Positions 58,765 through 64,000 of a stretch of DNA of 64,000 nt are shown in pieces. Both the position numbers and the translations under genes were made by a program. The notes beneath the pieces are model-generated. The model was not told the origin of the DNA. It searched no databases and worked only from the letters and a program-made list of their open reading frames with translations. Positions within the stretch are counted from its first letter, which is position 1. Each line of letters starts with the position of its first letter. Origin of the DNA: Enterobacterales bacterium (GTDB taxonomy: Bacteria; Pseudomonadota; Gammaproteobacteria; Enterobacterales; Enterobacteriaceae); assembly GCA_015654925.1 (NCBI GenBank), contig JAATFX010000145.1, positions 1-64,000 of the forward strand, in the 5' to 3' direction.

Positions 58765-60996
58765 ATGGTTGCGGTAAGAAGTGCGCATTTGAATACAGCG
58801 GGAGAGTTTGTCCCGGAAGACTGGATTGCCAGTCTGGGTCTTTCTAACCCGCAGTCAAGTGAGCGGCTGGCCGAAACCTGGCGTTACTGCGAGCAGCGAT
58901 GCAAGAACCATCCCGACGCGGCGCTGCTGTTATGGCGCGGCATCGAGATGGTCGAAATCCTGTCCATGCTCAGCATGGACAGCGACAGCCTGTGCGCGGC
59001 GCTGCTGTTTCCCCTGGCCGACGGCGAGGTGGTGGCGGAAGCGGTGCTGGAGGAGGAGTTCGGCAAAAAAATCGTCGATCTGGTGCACGGCGTGCGCGAT
59101 ATGGACGCCATCCGCCAGTTGAAAGCCACCCATAACGACACCATGGCGCCGGAACAGGTGGATAACGTGCGGCGCATGCTGCTGGCCATCGTCGAGGACT
59201 TCCGCTGCGTGGTCATCAAGCTGGCGGAGCGCATCGCCCACCTGCGGGAACTCAAGGACGCCCCGGAGGACGAACGGGTGCTGGCGGCCAAAGAGAGCTC
59301 CAATATCTACGCTCCGCTGGCCAACCGCCTGGGTATCGGCCAGTTGAAATGGGAGCTGGAGGATTTTTGCTTCCGCTATCTTCATCCCGATGAATACAAG
59401 CGCATCGCCCAGTTGCTGCACGAGCGGCGCATCGACCGCGAGCAGTATATCGAGGATTTCGTCGCCTCCCTGCGCGATGCGATGAAGGAAGAAGGCATCA
59501 AAGCCGATATCTACGGCCGGCCGAAGCATATCTACAGCATCTGGCGCAAAATGCAGAAAAAAGCGCTGGAGTTCGACGAACTGTTCGACGTGCGCGCGGT
59601 GCGGGTGGTGGTGGAGCGTTTGCAGGATTGTTATGCCGCCCTCGGCATCGTGCATACCCATTTCCGCCATCTGCCCGACGAGTTCGACGATTATGTCGCC
59701 AATCCCAAGCCCAACGGTTATCAATCCATCCACACCGTGGTGCTGGGACCGCGCGGCAAAACGCTGGAAATCCAGATTCGCACCCGGCAAATGCACGAAG
59801 ACGCCGAGCTGGGCGTGGCGGCGCATTGGAAATACAAGGAAGGCACGCCTTCCACCGGCGTGCGTTCCGGTTATGAAGAACGCATCGCCTGGCTGCGCAA
59901 GCTGCTGGCCTGGCAGGAAGAGATGGCGGACTCCGGCGAGATTCTCGACGAGGTGCGCAGCCAGGTCTTCGACGACCGGGTTTATGTGTTCACCCCCAAA
60001 GGCGACGTGATCGACCTGCCGGCCGGTTCGACCCCGCTGGATTTCGCTTACCATATCCATAGCGACGTCGGCCACCGCTGCATCGGCGCCAAAATCAGCG
60101 GGCGCATCGTGCCCTTTACCTATCAGTTGCGCATGGGCGATCAGGTTGAGATCATCACCCAGAAGCAACCCAACCCCAGCCGCGACTGGCTCAACCCCAA
60201 CCTGGGATACGTCACCACCAGCCGGGGGCGCTCCAAGATCCACAACTGGTTCCGCAAGCAGGACCGGGATAAAAACATTATCGCCGGCCGCCAACTGCTC
60301 GACGATGAGCTGGAACATTTGGGCCTGAGCATCAAGGAAGCCGAAAAATTACTGCTGCCGCGCTATAACGTCAACTCCCTGGACGAGCTGCTGGCGTCAA
60401 TCGGCGGCGGCGACGTGCGCATCAACCAGATGATTAACTTCCTGCAGGGCAAGCTGAATAAACCCAGCGCCGAAGAGCAGGATCGCGAGGCGCTCAAGCA
60501 GCTGACGCAAAAACCGCCGGCGGTGCCGCGCTCCAAAGACAACGGCCGGGTGGTGGTGGAAGGCGTGGGCAACCTGATGCATCATATCGCCCGCTGCTGC
60601 CAGCCCATTCCCGGCGACGAAATCATCGGTTTTATCACCCGCGGGCGCGGCATCTCCATTCACCGGGCCGACTGCGAACAATTGGCCGACTTGCAGGCCA
60701 ATGCCCCGGAACGCATTGTCGATGCGGTGTGGGGGGAAAGTTATTCCAGCGGCTATTCGCTGGTGGTCAGGGTAGTAGCCAACGATCGCAGCGGGCTGCT
60801 GCGCGATATCACCACCATCCTGGCCAACGAAAAAGTCAACGTGCTGGGCGTCGCCAGCCGCAGCGACATTAAACAACAACTGGCCACCATCGATATGGAT
60901 ATAGAAATTTATAATCTGCAGGTTCTGGGCCGGGTATTGTCCAAATTGAATCAATTGCCGGATGTCATTGACGCGCGCCGGCTGCATGGAGAATAA
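58765..60996 (+). CDS. relA: (p)ppGpp synthetase I / GTP pyrophosphokinase
   Basis: Ribosome-associated enzyme making (p)ppGpp during amino-acid starvation. The start at 58765 (MVAVRSAHLN) follows AGGGAG and gives 743 aa (E. coli 744). The N-terminal pseudo-hydrolase region lacks an intact HD pair (FPLADGEVV in place), as in E. coli RelA. The synthetase has GRPKHIYSIWRKMQKK and ANPKPNGYQSIHTVV. TGS (about 405-465), Zn-finger (HHIARCCQPIPGD) and C-terminal ACT domains follow. mazG starts 1 nt after the stop. Confidence 0.98.
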   Translation: MVAVRSAHLNTAGEFVPEDWIASLGLSNPQSSERLAETWRYCEQRCKNHPDAALLLWRGIEMVEILSMLSMDSDSLCAALLFPLADGEVVAEAVLEEEFGKKIVDLVHGVRDMDAIRQLKATHNDTMAPEQVDNVRRMLLAIVEDFRCVVIKLAERIAHLRELKDAPEDERVLAAKESSNIYAPLANRLGIGQLKWELEDFCFRYLHPDEYKRIAQLLHERRIDREQYIEDFVASLRDAMKEEGIKADIYGRPKHIYSIWRKMQKKALEFDELFDVRAVRVVVERLQDCYAALGIVHTHFRHLPDEFDDYVANPKPNGYQSIHTVVLGPRGKTLEIQIRTRQMHEDAELGVAAHWKYKEGTPSTGVRSGYEERIAWLRKLLAWQEEMADSGEILDEVRSQVFDDRVYVFTPKGDVIDLPAGSTPLDFAYHIHSDVGHRCIGAKISGRIVPFTYQLRMGDQVEIITQKQPNPSRDWLNPNLGYVTTSRGRSKIHNWFRKQDRDKNIIAGRQLLDDELEHLGLSIKEAEKLLLPRYNVNSLDELLASIGGGDVRINQMINFLQGKLNKPSAEEQDREALKQLTQKPPAVPRSKDNGRVVVEGVGNLMHHIARCCQPIPGDEIIGFITRGRGISIHRADCEQLADLQANAPERIVDAVWGESYSSGYSLVVRVVANDRSGLLRDITTILANEKVNVLGVASRSDIKQQLATIDMDIEIYNLQVLGRVLSKLNQLPDVIDARRLHGE

Positions 60997-60997
60997 C

Positions 60998-61810
60998 ATG
61001 GCTGCATTCCCCGTAACCCCGGGCGCCCAGGCGCGCCTGCTGGCCATCATGACCCGCCTGCGCGACCCGCAGACCGGCTGTCCGTGGGACCGGCGGCAGA
61101 CGTTCGACACCATCGTCCCTTACACCCTGGAAGAGACCTACGAGGTGCTGGACGCCATCGCCAGGCGCGATTATGACGACTTGAAAAGCGAACTGGGCGA
61201 TCTGCTGTTCCAGGTGGTGTTTTACGCCGAGATGGCGCGCGAGCAGGGGTTATTTGATTTCGAAGACGTGTGCAACGCCATCAGCGATAAGCTGGTGCGC
61301 CGCCATCCGCATATCTTCGGCCAGGACGCCGGTCATGACGGCAAAGCGCCCCCCGGCCAGTGGGAAATCCTCAAGGCCCGGGAGCGGGCGGAAAAGGCCC
61401 GCCTTTCCCCGCTCGATGATATTCCCGAAGCGCTGCCGGCGTTGATGAAGGCGCAAAAAATCCAGCAGCGCTGCGCCACGGTGGGGTTTGACTGGACCAC
61501 CCTGGGGCCGGTGGTGGACAAGGTCTACGAAGAGATTGACGAGGTGATGCACGAAGCCCGCCAGGCGGTGGTGGATGAGGACAAGCTGGAGGAAGAGCTG
61601 GGCGATCTGCTGTTCGCCACCGTCAACCTGACCCGCCACCTCGGCAAAAAGGCGGAAACCGCCCTGCAAAAAGCCAACCGCAAGTTCGAGCGTCGTTTTC
61701 GCGCGGTGGAAGAGATTATTCTGGCCGGCGGGCAGAGCCTGCACCAGGCTTCGCTTGAGGAGATGGAAGCCGCGTGGCAGCAGATAAAACAGCGGGAAAC
61801 CGCCGGGTAA
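60998..61810 (+). CDS. mazG: Nucleoside triphosphate pyrophosphohydrolase MazG
   Basis: All-alpha NTP pyrophosphatase acting on canonical and damaged nucleotides and linked to (p)ppGpp levels. The start at 60998 (MAAFPVTPG) gives 270 aa (E. coli 263). Two MazG repeats are present, each with the ExxE/D metal motif: LEETYEVLDAI...KSELGDLLFQ and YEEIDEVMHEARQ...EEELGDLLFA. In E. coli mazEF toxin-antitoxin lies between relA and mazG; here the genes abut with no room for it. Confidence 0.96.
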   Translation: MAAFPVTPGAQARLLAIMTRLRDPQTGCPWDRRQTFDTIVPYTLEETYEVLDAIARRDYDDLKSELGDLLFQVVFYAEMAREQGLFDFEDVCNAISDKLVRRHPHIFGQDAGHDGKAPPGQWEILKARERAEKARLSPLDDIPEALPALMKAQKIQQRCATVGFDWTTLGPVVDKVYEEIDEVMHEARQAVVDEDKLEEELGDLLFATVNLTRHLGKKAETALQKANRKFERRFRAVEEIILAGGQSLHQASLEEMEAAWQQIKQRETAG

Positions 61811-61833
61811 ATCATTGTTTGCCGTTGTGTTAA

Positions 61834-63669
<1,836 letters not shown>

Positions 63670-63675
63670 AAATGA

Positions 63676-64000
<325 letters not shown>

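Noticed and set aside
58930-60318. 462-codon frame antisense to relA
   Set aside because: Shadow of a conserved gene in high-GC DNA; no start signal or homology.

Overview
The window is chromosomal DNA of a gamma-proteobacterium of the order Enterobacterales. Nearly every gene has a full-length, near-colinear E. coli counterpart (AceEF-Lpd, AcnB, SpeDE, PanBCD, PcnB, DksA, RelA, PyrG, Eno), but the gene order is not that of E. coli. The left part (aceE to degP-cdaR, about 3-4 min on the K-12 map) runs straight into barA-rlmD-relA-mazG-pyrG-eno (about 62 min in K-12). From memory this join is the arrangement of Yersinia, Serratia, Pectobacterium and Sodalis-like genomes, so a Sodalis-like or Pectobacteriaceae/Yersiniaceae relative is my best guess. 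The sequence alone does not fix the genus. The DNA is GC-rich apart from AT-rich upstream regions.

Layout. 1-9.5 kb: pyruvate dehydrogenase complex (aceE-aceF-lpdA) and aconitase B. 9.8-12.9 kb: two ankyrin-repeat genes on either side of yacL, an accessory insertion in an otherwise core block. 12.9-16.6 kb: speED, yacC, hpt, can. 16.7-18.4 kb: yadGH ABC exporter. 18.5-25.7 kb, mostly minus strand: panDCB-folK-pcnB, gluQ-dksA, sfsA-thpR. 25.8-30.8 kb: hrpB, mrcB. 31-34.9 kb: fhuCDB hydroxamate-siderophore import without fhuA. 34.9-36.9 kb: divergent AraC-type regulator and short-chain dehydrogenase. 36.9-42.9 kb: hemL, erpA, mtnN-btuF-yadS, dgt. 43-54.5 kb: degP, cdaR and a complete galactarate/glucarate block (gudX-type dehydratase, garD, garP, garL, garR, garK). 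54.6-64 kb: barA, rlmD-relA-mazG, pyrG and the 5' end of eno.

The most distinctive region is 44.5-54.5 kb. The regulator cdaR sits beside the whole pathway it is known to control in E. coli, where the targets lie at separate loci. A shared motif, ATTGTGC(A/T)AACG(A/C) or close to it, lies upstream of cdaR, gudX, garD and garP and is a good candidate CdaR operator. A near-consensus CRP site lies between garD and garP. Together the genes would import galactarate/glucarate (GarP), dehydrate it (GarD, GudX), cleave it (GarL), reduce tartronate semialdehyde (GarR) and phosphorylate glycerate (GarK).

Two further points stand out. A 108-bp structured repeat occurs in three places: after mrcB where fhuA would be expected, and on both sides of cdaR in opposite orientations. 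And pcnB almost certainly starts at an AUU codon. I saw no tRNA, rRNA, CRISPR array, prophage or transposase gene, and no wholly novel system. The ankyrin genes and the dispersed repeat are the least explained elements.
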